A stretch of DNA of 64,000 nucleotides from Chimaeribacter coloradensis (GTDB lineage Bacteria; Pseudomonadota; Gammaproteobacteria; Enterobacterales; Enterobacteriaceae): the NCBI RefSeq assembly GCF_002858715.1, contig NZ_PJZH01000016.1, positions 1 to 64,000 of the forward strand. The letters are read 5' to 3'. Position 1 is the first letter of the stretch; each line of letters opens with the position of its first letter. The notes under the pieces were generated by a model. That model had not been told where the DNA came from. It worked only from the letters and a program-made list of their open reading frames with translations, and did no database searches. The position numbers were made by a program, and so were the translations under genes. Below, piece by piece: positions 33,001 through 45,000 of the stretch.

Positions 33001-36000
33001 GCGCTCCAGATGCCGCCCTCATCCACGGTGGTGGTGATGGGCTGCCCATCCAGCGTCAGGGTCACGGTCTGGCCGCTGCCGGTGACGCCGGTGGAGCCGC
33101 TGATCACCTGGTCACTGGCCGCTTCCGCGGCATTCAGCAGGCCGTCGACGAACGGCGTGTTGAGCACCGCCACAGGCACGGCGCTGACCAGTTGTTCCAC
33201 GCTGGTACTGATACTGGCCGGGTTACCCGCCAGATCCGCCGCCGAGACCAGCACCTGCTCGGCCCCGTCGCCCAGCGGCGTCAGGGTGTTGGCCGGGATG
33301 ATCAGGTTCCAGGTGTTGTCGGCGTTCAGGGTGGTGGCAAAGGTCAGGCTGCCGTAGGTCACGGTGATGGTGGTGCCCGCTTCCAGGTTGGTGGCGGTGC
33401 CGCTCAGCACCTGGTCAGCCGCGGCTTCCGCCGCACTGACCAGGCCGTCGCCGAACGGCGTGTCCAGGGTCAGTGACGGCAGGGTATTGATGGCGATGCC
33501 GACCGGGAAGGTCTGGGTTGCCACGTTGCCGCTGCCGTCCGTCACGGTCACGACCAGCGAGGCCGGGCCGTCCGGGAGCTGTTGCAGCTCACCGGCCGGG
33601 ATGGTCAGGCTGTAGCTGCCGTCCGCGGCGGCCACCACGCTGTAGGTGATGCCGCTCAGGGTGGCGGTGACCGGCAGACCCGCTTCGGCGGTGCCGTTGA
33701 TGGTCAGCCCGGCCAGCGCTTCGGCCTGGTTGAGGATCGCATCCGTGCCGAGGCTGGTGGTGACATCCAGCAACGGGATGGTGGTGTCCACGGTGAAACT
33801 TTCGCTGCCGGTGGCCGGGTTGCCCGCGGCATCACTGCCGGTAACCGTAACGCTGTTGGCCCCCTGCGGCAGGGTTTGCAGGTCGATCGCCGGGACCACC
33901 ACGCTCCAGCTGCCGTCAGCATTGACGGTGGCGGCGTAGTCCAGCCCGTTGCCGAGGCTGACGGTCAGCGTGCCCCCTTCCGGCACGTTCTGGCTGCTGC
34001 CGGTGATCGTCAGGTCGTTCAGCACCTCCTGGGCGTTGAGCACCCCGTCACCGCTGACCGGGTCAAGGGTCACGGACGGCAGGCTCGCCGCCTGCGCCAC
34101 CAGCGTGAACTGGCCGAGGTTGTTGGCCGGGTTGCCCGCCACGTCAGCGGCGCTGACGGTAAAGGTCTGGGTGCCGTCAGCCAGCGCGGCCAGGGCGGCC
34201 TGCGGCACGGTGACACTCCAGGTGCCGTCTGCGGCCACGGTGCCGGTAAAGGTCTGGTCTGCCAGCGTCAGCGTCACCACCTGCCCGGCCGGGAGGTTGG
34301 TGCTGCTGCCGGTGACGAGCACATCCGCCGCGGCTTCCGCCTGGTTGACGAAGTTATCCCCGCTGACGGCGACCACGGTAAGGGTCGGCAGATCGGCGGC
34401 GGAGGCGTCCACCGTCACGGTAACGCTCTGCGTGACAGGGTTGCCCGCCGCGTCCAGCAGGGTCACGGTGGCCGGGTAGCTGCCGTCGGCCAGCGTCTGG
34501 GTCACGCTGTTGGGCAGGGTGATGCTCCAGCTGCCGTCCGCCTGCACCTGCGTCTGGTAGGTCTGGTTAATGAAATCAACGGTGACGGTCTGCCCCGCCT
34601 CCGCGGCGCCGGTGGTGCCGCTGAACAGCACGCTGCCGGTGATTTCGGCGGCGTTGATGATGTTATCCCCCGCTACCGGCGTCACATTCAGCACCGGGGC
34701 GCTGTAGTCGACGATGATCGCGCTCTCGGTGACGCCCTGGTTGCCGAAGGCATCGGTCACGGTGACCAGCACCGGCTGGGTGCCTTCCGGCAGGGCCTGC
34801 AACACCGCCGGTTGCAGCGTCAGCGTCCAGTTGCCGTCGGCGTCCACGGTCGCCGGGTAGTCCACGCCCGCGAAGTTAATCACCACGCTCTGGCCGCTGC
34901 CCGCCACGCCGCTGTTACCGGTGAAGACCTGCGGCACGGCCGCCTCGGCGGCGTTGAGGTAGCTGTTTTGCAGCGGGGTATCCACCTGCGGCAGCGGCAG
35001 TGAGGCCGCCAGCGTGAGGGTGTTGGTGCTGGTGCTGCTGTTCCCGGCCGCATCCGTGAGGGTCACGGTGAGCGGGTAGCTGCCGTCCGGCTGCCCGGCC
35101 AGCGCCCCGGCCGGGATATCCAGCGTCCAGCTGCCGTCGCCCTGCACCGCCGCCGTATAGCTGACGCTGTTCAGGGTCACGGTCACGGTCTGGCCCGCTT
35201 CCCCGGCCGGTGCGGTGCCGCTGACGGTAAACGGCTGCTGCACTTCGGTGGCGTTAAGGGCGTTGTCGGTGGCGACCGCCGCAACCGTCAGCACCGGCGC
35301 GGTGAAGTCCACCGTCAGGCTGCTGCTGGTGGTGACGCTGTTCCCGGCGATGTCCGTGGCGGTCACGGTCACCGGGGTGGTGCCTTCCGGCAGGGTCAGC
35401 AGGTCAGCGGACGGCAGGGTCGCCGTCCAGCTGCCGTCGTTGTTGACCTGGGCGTTATAGGTAAAGCCGCCCAGGGTAACGACCACTGTCTGGCCGTCAC
35501 CGCTGATGCCGGTGGAGCCGGAGAGGTACTGGTCTTGTGCGGCATCTGCCGAGCCAAGGAAGCCGTCACCCAGCGGGGTGCTGACCACCGGTGCAGGCAG
35601 GCTGGTGATATGGACGTTGATGTCCTGGGTCTGGGTCAGCGTGGTGCCGCCCAGATCCGTGACGGTGGCCGTCAGCGGTACGATGCCGTCCGGCAGGCCG
35701 GCCACATCGGCCGCCGGCACGGTGAAGCTCCAGCTGCCGTCGGCATTGACGGTGGTGGTGTAGCTGTTGCCGTCAAAGGTCAGCGCCAGCGTCGCCCCTG
35801 CCGCCACATTGGCGGTGGCCCCGCTGAGCACGATGTCGCCGGTGGCTTCCTGAGCATTGATGGCGTTGTCGCCGCTGACCGGGTCAAAGGCGATGCCGCC
35901 CTGCTCGAGGTTCACGGTGACCGAGCTGCTCTGCACCGCCGGGTTGCCGTAGATGTCAGTGACACGCGTTTCGATGATCACCTGTTCGCCGCTCGCCAGC

Positions 36001-39000
36001 CCGGCCAGCGCCGTCTGCGGGATGGTGACGCTCCAGCCGCCGCCGGAGGTGACGGTGGTGGTGTAGTCGGTGCCGTTGAAGCGCAGGGTCAGGGTCTGGC
36101 CCGCCTCCACGCCCACGGTGCTGCCGGTGATCACCTGGTCTGCCAGCACTTCCGCGCCGTTGAGCACGTCATCGCCGGTCAGGGCATCGCGGGTGATGGC
36201 GATGTCGAGGTTACGCGCCACCTGAAGTTGATCCGTCAGGGTGGTGACATTGCCGGAGGCGTCAGTGACGCTGACGGTGACCGGGTAAGTCCCGTTCGGC
36301 ATCTGGTTCAGGCCGCTGAGGAACAGCGTCCAGGTACCGTCCTGCTGCACTTCCGCCTGGTACGGCACATCAAACAGGGTGACCACCACCGTCTGGCCCA
36401 CGGCATCAGTGGTGCCGCTGATGGTGGTGTTGGTGTCGCTGTTGATCAGGATATTGTCACCGGCGATCGGGTCGAGGGTCAGGGTCGGCGGGGTAAAGTC
36501 GACCTCGAAGGTGGCCTCGGTCTGGTTAGTGTTCCCGGCGGCGTCGGTGGCCGTCACGATCAGGCTGTTGGTGCCGCCCGCCAGCCCGGTCAACAGGGCG
36601 GAAGGCAGCGTGGCGCTCCAGGCACCGGTGTTGTCTACCACCGCATTGATCTGCTGCCCGGCCAGGGTGACCACCACCGTCTGGCCGTTGCCGGTCACGC
36701 CGGTGCTGCCGGCGATGCTCTGGCCGAGGCTTTGCGCCGCCTCGCCGCTGCTCAGCACGCCGTCAGCAAACAGGTCGTTGACGACCGGCACCGGCACCGG
36801 CGTGGTGAACACGCCCAGGGTGACGTCGGTGGTCTGCACCGTGCCGCCGTTGTCGGTCACGCTGGCCGACAGCAGCAGGTTGCCGTCCGTGAGCAGCGCC
36901 GCATCCTCCGCCGGGACGGTGGCCGTCCAGCTGCCGTCCGCGCCGACGTCGGCGGTGTAGGTCACCCCGTTCAGCGTCACGGTCACGGTGGCCCCCCCGG
37001 CCACGTTGGCGGTGTTACCGCTCAGGGTAATGGCCGCGCCCGCTTCGGCGGCGTTGATCAGGTTGTCACCGGTAACCGGGTTGATGCTGATCCCGCCCTG
37101 GGCGTTGTTGAGGGTGATCGGGCGGCTGGTGGTCGCCAGGTTGCCCGCCACATCCGCCACCCCGGCGCTGAGGGTCTGTGCCCCGTCAGCCAGCAGGGCG
37201 AGGTCGGCCGCCGGGATGGTCACTGACCAGACGCCGCCCGCCTGCACCTGCGCGGTGTAGGTGTTGTCGCCCAGGGTGATCTGCACGCTCTGGCCGGTTT
37301 CCACATTCTGCGCCACGCCGCTGATGAGCTGCGCGCTCTGAATCTCCGCGCCGTTGAGGATGTCATCCCCGGCGACGGCGTTGATGGTGATTTGCGGCAG
37401 GTTGGCGGCCGCGCCATCCAGCGTCAGGGTCTGGATCAGGGTGGAGGTGTTGCCGGAGATGTCCGTCAGGCTGACCGACAGGTCATAGTTGCCGTCCGGC
37501 AGGTTGGCCAGCGCGCTCGGCGGCAGGGTCAGGCTCCAGCCGCCCCCCGGCTGCACGGTGGCGTCATAGGAGATGCCGTTGAACAGGATGGTCACGGTGA
37601 CCACCTCACCCACTTCCGAGCCGCTGCCGCTGACCACCACCCCGGCCGCAATCTCGCTGGCGTTGGCGATGTTGTCATTGGCGATCGGGTTCACCACCAC
37701 GGTCGGCGCGGTGAAGTCGAGCTGCGCGCTGCCGTTGAGGGTGGCAGTGTTGCCCGCCAGATCGCTGACGGTAATCGGCAGCGTAGTGGTGCCTTCCGGC
37801 AGGTTGCTCAGCGCCTGCGGCGGCAGGGTCAGGCTCCAGAGGCCGTTCTCGTCCACGGTGCCGGTGTAGAGCGTGCCGCCCAGCGTCAGGCTGACGCTCT
37901 GCCCGGCACCGCTCACGCCGGTGGAGCCGGTGAGGGTCTGGCTGACCAGCGCCTCATTGCTGTTGAGGATACCGTCGCCGAACGGCAGATCCAGCGTCGG
38001 GACAGGCAGGTTATTGATGAGGACAGTGAGCGTGGCGTCCGTGGTCACCGGGTTACCGGCGCTGTCGGTACTGGTGACCGTCACGGTCTGCGGGCCGTCC
38101 GGCAGCAGGGCCAGTGCCGCAGCCGGTACGGTGACGCTCCAGCCTCCCTGCGCATCCCCCAGGGTGGTGGTGTAGGTCTGGCCGTTCAGCGTCACGGTGA
38201 TGAGCGCCCCCGCCGGGACATCCAGCGAGGTGCCGCTGATCACCAGATCGTTGGCGGCCTCTTCGGCGTTCAGCAGGTTGTCCCCGGCCAGCGGGCTGAG
38301 GCTGAGGCCGCCCTGGTCGAGGTCAACGGTCAGGCTGCTTTCCGCCGTGCCGGGGTTACCGGCGACGTTCTGCACGCTGGCACTGATGGTGACCGTGCCG
38401 TTGCTGAGCAGGCGCAGGTCGTTGGCCGGCACCTCGGTGCTCCAGCTGCCGTCCGGCTGCACGGTGGCGGTGTAGCTGCGGTCGTTCAGCGTCAGCGTCA
38501 CCACCTGCCCGGCCTCCACATTGCTTACGGTGCCGCTCAGCAGCTGGGTGGTGTTCTGCTCCGCGCCGTTGAGCACGTTGTCACCGGCAAACGGATCGAA
38601 GGTGATCTGCGGGGCGTTGGCCGGATCGGTGGCCAGGGTCACGGATCCGGTGACGCTGGTGCTGTTGCCTGCATCATCGGTAATGGCGGCGGTGATCGGG
38701 TAGCTGCCGTCCGGCAGCCCGGCCAGCGCGCCTACCGGCAGCGGCACGCTCCAGGTGCCCTCTTCCGTGACGGTGGTGGTGTAGGTTTCGCCGTTCAGCG
38801 TCACCGTGACCGTGGCCCCGGCCGCGCCGTTCTGCGGGATGTCCGCCGAGGTCCCGCGCAGGACTACCTCACCTGCCGCCTCGGCGATGTTGATGATGTT
38901 GTCATTGGAGATCGGGCCGATGCTCAGCCCCGGCGCGGTGAAGTCCACGGTAAAGGCACCGGTGGCCTCGCTGCTGTTGCCCGCCGCGTCCGTGGCGGCA

Positions 39001-42000
39001 ATGGTGAAGTTCACCAGCCCGTTGGTCAGGGACTGCAACACCTCCGCCGGGATGTCGGCGCTCCAGAAGCCGTTCTCATCCACGGTCGCGGTAAAGTTCT
39101 GCCCGGCCAGCGTCACGGTGACGCTCTGCCCGGTGCCGCTGACGCCGGTCTGCCCGGTGAGCGCCTGCCCGGCCGCCGCCTCGCTGATGCTCAGGTAGCC
39201 GTCACCGAACGGCGTGAGGCTGATCGGGGCCGGCAGGTTGTTGACCAGCACCACCAGATCCTGGCTGTCGGTCACAGTCGCGCCGTTGTTGTCGACGGCA
39301 CTGGCGGTGACGCTGTAGGTGCCGTCCGCCAGCCCGGCCAGATCATCCGCCGGGATCTCCACGCGCCAGCTGCCGTCCGCGTTGACGGTGGAGGTGTAGG
39401 TCTGGTCGTTAAAGGTAACAGTGACGGCGTTGCCTTCCGCCACGCCCACCGCCACGCCGCTGACTGCCAGCGGTTCACCGGCCTCTGCGGCATTAAGGAA
39501 GTTGTCACCGGCAAGGGTGTCGATCGCCACCGCCTCCTGGCCGGTGACCACGGTAAGGGTCTCTTCCGCGGTGATGCTGTTCCCGGCGAGGTCAGCCACC
39601 GTGGCGGTCAGGGTAGCGGAGCCGGTGCCCAGCAGCGCCAGATCCGCCGCCGGGACAATCAGGCTCCAGCTGCCGTCCGCCTGCACGGTGGTGGTGTAGG
39701 TCTGGTTGTTGAGGGTCACGGTGACCGTCTGCCCCGCTTCCACATTGGTGGTGGTGCCGGTCAGGGTCTGGGCCACGCCGATCTCGGCGCTGTCCAGCTC
39801 GTTGTCACCGGTGAACGGATCCAGGGTGAGCTGCGGCAGATCGGTGGCGTCGACCGTCACCGTCTGGCTGACGGTGGTGACGTTGCCCGCGGCATCGGTC
39901 AGGGTGGCGGTCAGCGGCAGGTTGCCCGCCAGCCCCGCCAGCGCGTCGGCCGGGATCGCCACACTCCAGCTGCCGTCACCGCCCACGGTGGCAGTGTAGG
40001 TCTGGTCGTTAAAGGTCACGGTCACGGTGCCGTCGAGGTTATCGGACTGGCCGGTGACGGTGATCCCCGCCTGCACTTCAGTCTGGTTGAGGATGTTGTC
40101 GCCGGTGACCGGGTCGATCGCCAGCGTCGGCGCGGTGACATCCACCGGCAGCGTGCCGGTCGCGGTGCTGATGTTGCCGGCCGCATCCGTGACGGTCACC
40201 GCCAGCGGGTAGTCGCCGTCCGTCAGCGCCTGCAGGGCGGAGGCCGGTACCGCCACACGCCAGTTGCCGTCGCCGTCCACCAGCCCGGTGAAGGTCTGGC
40301 CGTTCAGGGTCAGGGTCACGGTCTGGCCGTCACCGCTGACGCCGGTGCTGCCGGTAAGCGCCAGCTCCGCCTGCGCGGCGTCGCCGTTCAGGGTGGCCGG
40401 GGCATCCAGCACCGCCTGCGGCAGATTGGTGATATGGACATCCAGCGTGGCGGTGGCGCTCTCGCCGGTGCCGCCCGCATCGGTCACGGTGGCGGTGACG
40501 CTGTTGAGGCCGTCCGGCAGGCCGCCGACGTCAGCGGCCGGAACGGTGACCGACCAGCTGCCGTCCGCGTTCACGGTGGTGGTGTAGGTAACGCCCGCCA
40601 GCACCACGCTGACGCTGCTGCCCGCGGTGACGTTGGCGGTGGTGCCGCCGATCACCAGCGGCTGGCCGCTTTCTGCCTGGCTCAGGGCGTTGTCGCCGGA
40701 GATGGCATCAATCGCGATGCCGCCCAGATCGGTGTTGACCACCAGCACGTCACTGACGGTGCCGGGGTTACCGGCCGCATCGTTGACGCTGGCGGTGACG
40801 GTGAAGCCGCCGTTGGTGAGCTGCGCCAGATCGGCGGCCGGGACGGTGACCTGCCAGTTACCGCTGGCCTGCACGGTGGCGGTGTAGCTGATGCCGTTCA
40901 GCGTGACGGTGACGGTCTGCCCTTCGACGCCGCCGGTGGCGGTGCCGCTGATGACCAGCGGGACAGCCTGTTCCGCAGCGTTGAGGATGTCATCCCCCGC
41001 CAGGGTGTTGAGGGTCAGCACAGGGGCGGTGAGATCCACCACCGCAGTGCCGCTGGTGGTGCTGGTGTTGCCGCCCGCATCCGCCACCTGCACCTCAACG
41101 GTGACCGGCGAGGCGCTTTCTGACAGCTGTTGCAGCACCGCGACCGGCACGGTCACGTTCCAGACGCCGTCATTCCCCACGGTACCGGTGAGCGTAGTGC
41201 CCGCCAGGGTAACGGTCACGGTCTGCCCCGCCCCGCTAACGCCGGTGCGGCCGGTCAGGGTCTGGGCGGCGGTCACATCCTGCGCATTGAGGAAGCCGTC
41301 ACCAAACGGGGTGTCGAGAGAGGCCACCGGCACCGGGCTAACATAGAGGGAGATCGGCAGTTCGTTGGTGGTGGTGTTGCCGTCAAGATCGGTGGTGCTC
41401 ACGGTGGCCACCACGGTGCCGCTGCCCACTGACTGGGCCACCTCCGCCGGCACGGTGACGCGCCAGCCGCTGCTGGCGACACGGCTGAAGAAGCTGCGCC
41501 CGGCAAAGGAGAAGGTTACCAGGGCGTTTTCCGCCACATTGGAGACGCTGCCCTGCACCACCAGATCGGTGGCGGCCTCGGCGGCGTTGATGCGGTTGTC
41601 GGTGGCGATGGTGTCAATGGCGATGCCGCCCAGGGTCTCGACCACAGTGACGCTCTGTTCGGCCGCGGTCGCGGTGTTACCGGCGCTGTCACTGACCGTG
41701 GCGGTGACGGTGCTGGCCCCGGCAGGCAGGGCGGCGATGTCCGCCGCCGGCACAATCACGCTCCAGCTGCCGTCCCCCTGTACGGTGGCAGTGTAAGTCA
41801 GGTTGTTGAAGGTCAGGGTCACCTGCTGGCCCGGCTCGACGTTGGTGGTGGTGCCGCTCAGGGTCTGCGAGACCTGGTGCTCCGCCTCAGTCAGCTGGTT
41901 GTCGCCGCTGACGTTGTCCAGCGTCACGGTCGGCAGGGAGTCCTCATCGGCGTTGATCACCACTGGCTGGGTCGTGGTGGTGGTGTTGCCGTTGGCATCG

Positions 42001-45000
42001 GTAAGGGTGGCGGTCAGCGGGTAGGTGCCGTCCGGGAAGGCACCGCCCGCGCTGAGCGCACCGGCAGGCAGGGTCAGCGTCCAGCTGCCGTCGGTGCCGG
42101 TGTCCGCGGTAAAGGTCTCGCTGCCCAGCGTCACGGTCACAGTGCTGCCGGGCAGTGAGGAGGTGCCGGTCAGGGTCACGCCCGCCTGCGCCTCGGCGTA
42201 GTTGATGACGTTGTCATCGGCAATAGTGCCGACGGTCAGCGTCGGCGCGGTGAGGGCCACGGTCGGGGTCTGGCTGGTGGTGGCGCTGTTGCCCGCCACG
42301 TCACTCACGGTGACCTCAATGGTGGTGGTGCCGTCCGCGAGCGCCTGCAACGCGGCGGCCGGCAGGCTCACCGTCCAGTTGCCGTCGTTGTCGACACTGC
42401 CGGGGTAGGTGGTGCCGTCCAGCGTCACGGTCACGGTCTGCCCCGCCCCCGCTGCGCCGGTGGTGCCGGAGAGTGTCTGGTCGGCGGCCGCCTCCTCGAT
42501 ATTCAGCACGTTATCGCCGAACGGCGTGTCAAAGGTCGGGGCCAGCGGGCTGGTGACGTAGTTGCCGATCTCCACGCTGTTGCTGGTGCCGTCCGGGGCG
42601 GTGACCACCAGCAGCAGCGGGTTATCCGTCCAGGCCAGCACGTCCGCTTCCGGCACATCCACGCTCCAGCTGCCGTCGGCGGCGGTGGTGGCGGTGTAGG
42701 TCTGCCCGGCGAGGGTCAGCGTCAGGGCGGTGCCGGCAGGCAGGCTGTCGGCGGTGCCGCTCAGGGTGATGCCGCCCACTGCTTCATCGGCGTTCACCAG
42801 GTTGTCGCCGGTGACCGGGTCGATGACGATCAGGTTGCTGCTGCCGACCACCGTGACCGGGGTGGTGCTGCTGTCGCTGTTCCCGGCCGGGTCGGTGGCG
42901 GTGACCGTCAGCGGGGTGCTGCCCGGCGGGATCGCCTGCAGATCGGCGGCCGGAATCGTGGCGCTCCAGGTGCCGTCCGGCTGCACGGTGGCGGCGTAGT
43001 CAACGCCGTTCAGGTTCACCACCACAGACTGGCCGCTGCCGGTCACGCCGGTGCTGCCGGTCAGCGTCTGGTCAACCGCCGCTTCCGGCCCGCTCAGGGT
43101 GCCGTCGCCGAACGGCGCGTCGGCTACCGGCTCCGGCAGGGTGGTGATGCGGGTGTCAATGTCGACACTGCTGCTCAGCGGGTTACCGGCGGCATCGGTG
43201 GCCGTGACGGTCAGGGTGTTGGTGCCGTCCGGCAGGGCGGCCACGTCGGCCACCGGCACGGTGATTGTCCAGCTGCCGTCTGCGCCGACGGCGGCGGTGT
43301 AGGTGCGCTCATTCAGCGTCACGGTGACCGGGCTGCCTTCCGCCACATTGGCGGCGCTGCCGGTGAGCACCAGCGGCGCGGTCGCCTCGGTGGCGTTGAT
43401 GCGGTTATCCCCGGCGATTGGATCGAGGGCCAGGCCGCCCAGGGTGTTGTTCACGATCAGCGTCTGGCTTTCACTGACGCTGTTGCCCGCCGCATCCGCC
43501 ACGGTGGCGGTCACGGTCAGCCCGCCGTTGGCGAGCTGCGCCAGATCGGCGGCCGGGATCTCCACCTGCCAGCTGCCGCCGGAGAGCACCGGCGCGCTGT
43601 AGGTGACACCGTTCAGGGTCACGGTGACCGCCTGCCCCGGCTCCACGCCGAAGGCGGTGCCGCTGAGGATCTGCGTGACCTGCTGTTCAGCGGCGTTGAG
43701 GATGCCGTCCCCGGCGACCGGGTTCAGGGTCAGGGTCGGCGCGCCGAAGTCCACCGGCAGGCTGCCGGACAGGGTGTTGCTGTTCCCGGCGGCGTCGGCG
43801 GCCACCACGCTGTAGGGCACGCTGCCGTCCGGCAGCGCCTGCAGGTCTGCGGCCGGAACCACCAGGCTCCAGCTGCCGTCGGCGGCCACGGTGGCGTTAT
43901 AGGCCACGCCGCCCAGGGTCAGCGTCACCGCCTGCCCTGCCCCGGTCACGCCGGTGTTGCCGGTCAGCGTCTGGTCAGTGGCGGCTTCCGCCAGGTTCAG
44001 GACGCCATCCCCCAGCGGCGGGTTGATGGTCACCACCGGCTGGGTGGCGATGGCAGTGGTGATAGTCGTGCTGGTGGTCAGGGCCGCGCCGTTGTTGTCC
44101 GTGGTGGTGACGGTCACCGGGTAGCTGCCGTCACCCAGAAGCTGCGCATCTGCGGCAGGCACGTTGACGCTCCAGCTGCCGTCCGCCTGGGTAATGGCGC
44201 TGTAGGTGATGCCGTTCAGCGTCACGTCGACAGTGGTGCCTTCCGCCACATTCAGGGTGGTGCCCTGCAGGGTCAGCCCGGCCGCGGCTTCGGCGGCGTT
44301 GATCAGGTTATCCCCGGTGACGGCATCGATCGCCACACCGCCCTGCGTCGGGATCACGCCGATGCTGAGCGGGGTGCTGGTGGCCGGGTTACCGGCGGCG
44401 TCGGTGGCCTGGACGGTAATGTCAGTGGTACCGGCCGGGAGCGCGCCCAGCTCCTCCGCCGTGAGGGTGAGCTGCCAGCTGCCGTCCGCCTGGACGACCG
44501 CCGTGCGTTGCAGCGACGCGCCGATGTTGATGGTCAGCGTCTGCCCCGCTTCCATGTTGGTGGTGGTCCCGCTCAACACCTGTGCGGTGGCCAGCTCAGC
44601 GCCGTCGACGGTGTTATCCCCGGCGAAGGCATTGATGCTCACCGTCGGCGCGGCGGCCGGGTCAGCGTGCAGGTAGAGGGTCTGGGTGACCGTGGCCGGG
44701 TTCCCGGCGGCGTCGGTGGTGGTGACCTCCAGCGGGTAGCTGCCTGCCGGGTAGGTCAGGGTATTGGCCGGGATGGTGGCCGTCCAGCTGCCGTCGGCGG
44801 CGATCACCGGCGTATAGGCAACGCCGTTCAGGGTGACGCTTAACGGCGCAGCCGGGTCACTGGTGGTGCCGCTGACGACGATGTCCGCCTGCCCTTCCGC
44901 GATGTTGATGGTCTGGTCACCGGCGACCGGGTCCACCGCCAGCACCGGCGCGGCGGTGTCATTGGTGACGGTGGCGGTCAGCGGCGTGACGTTGCCGGCG

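Noticed and set aside
37392-41123. Plus-strand open frame of 1,243 codons inside adhesin 1
   Set aside because: It mirrors the repeat gene on the other strand, is rich in Gly, Arg, Gln, His and Val from reversed Thr/Asp/Ala codons, and has no family signature. The minus-strand frame carries the conserved Ig-like domains.
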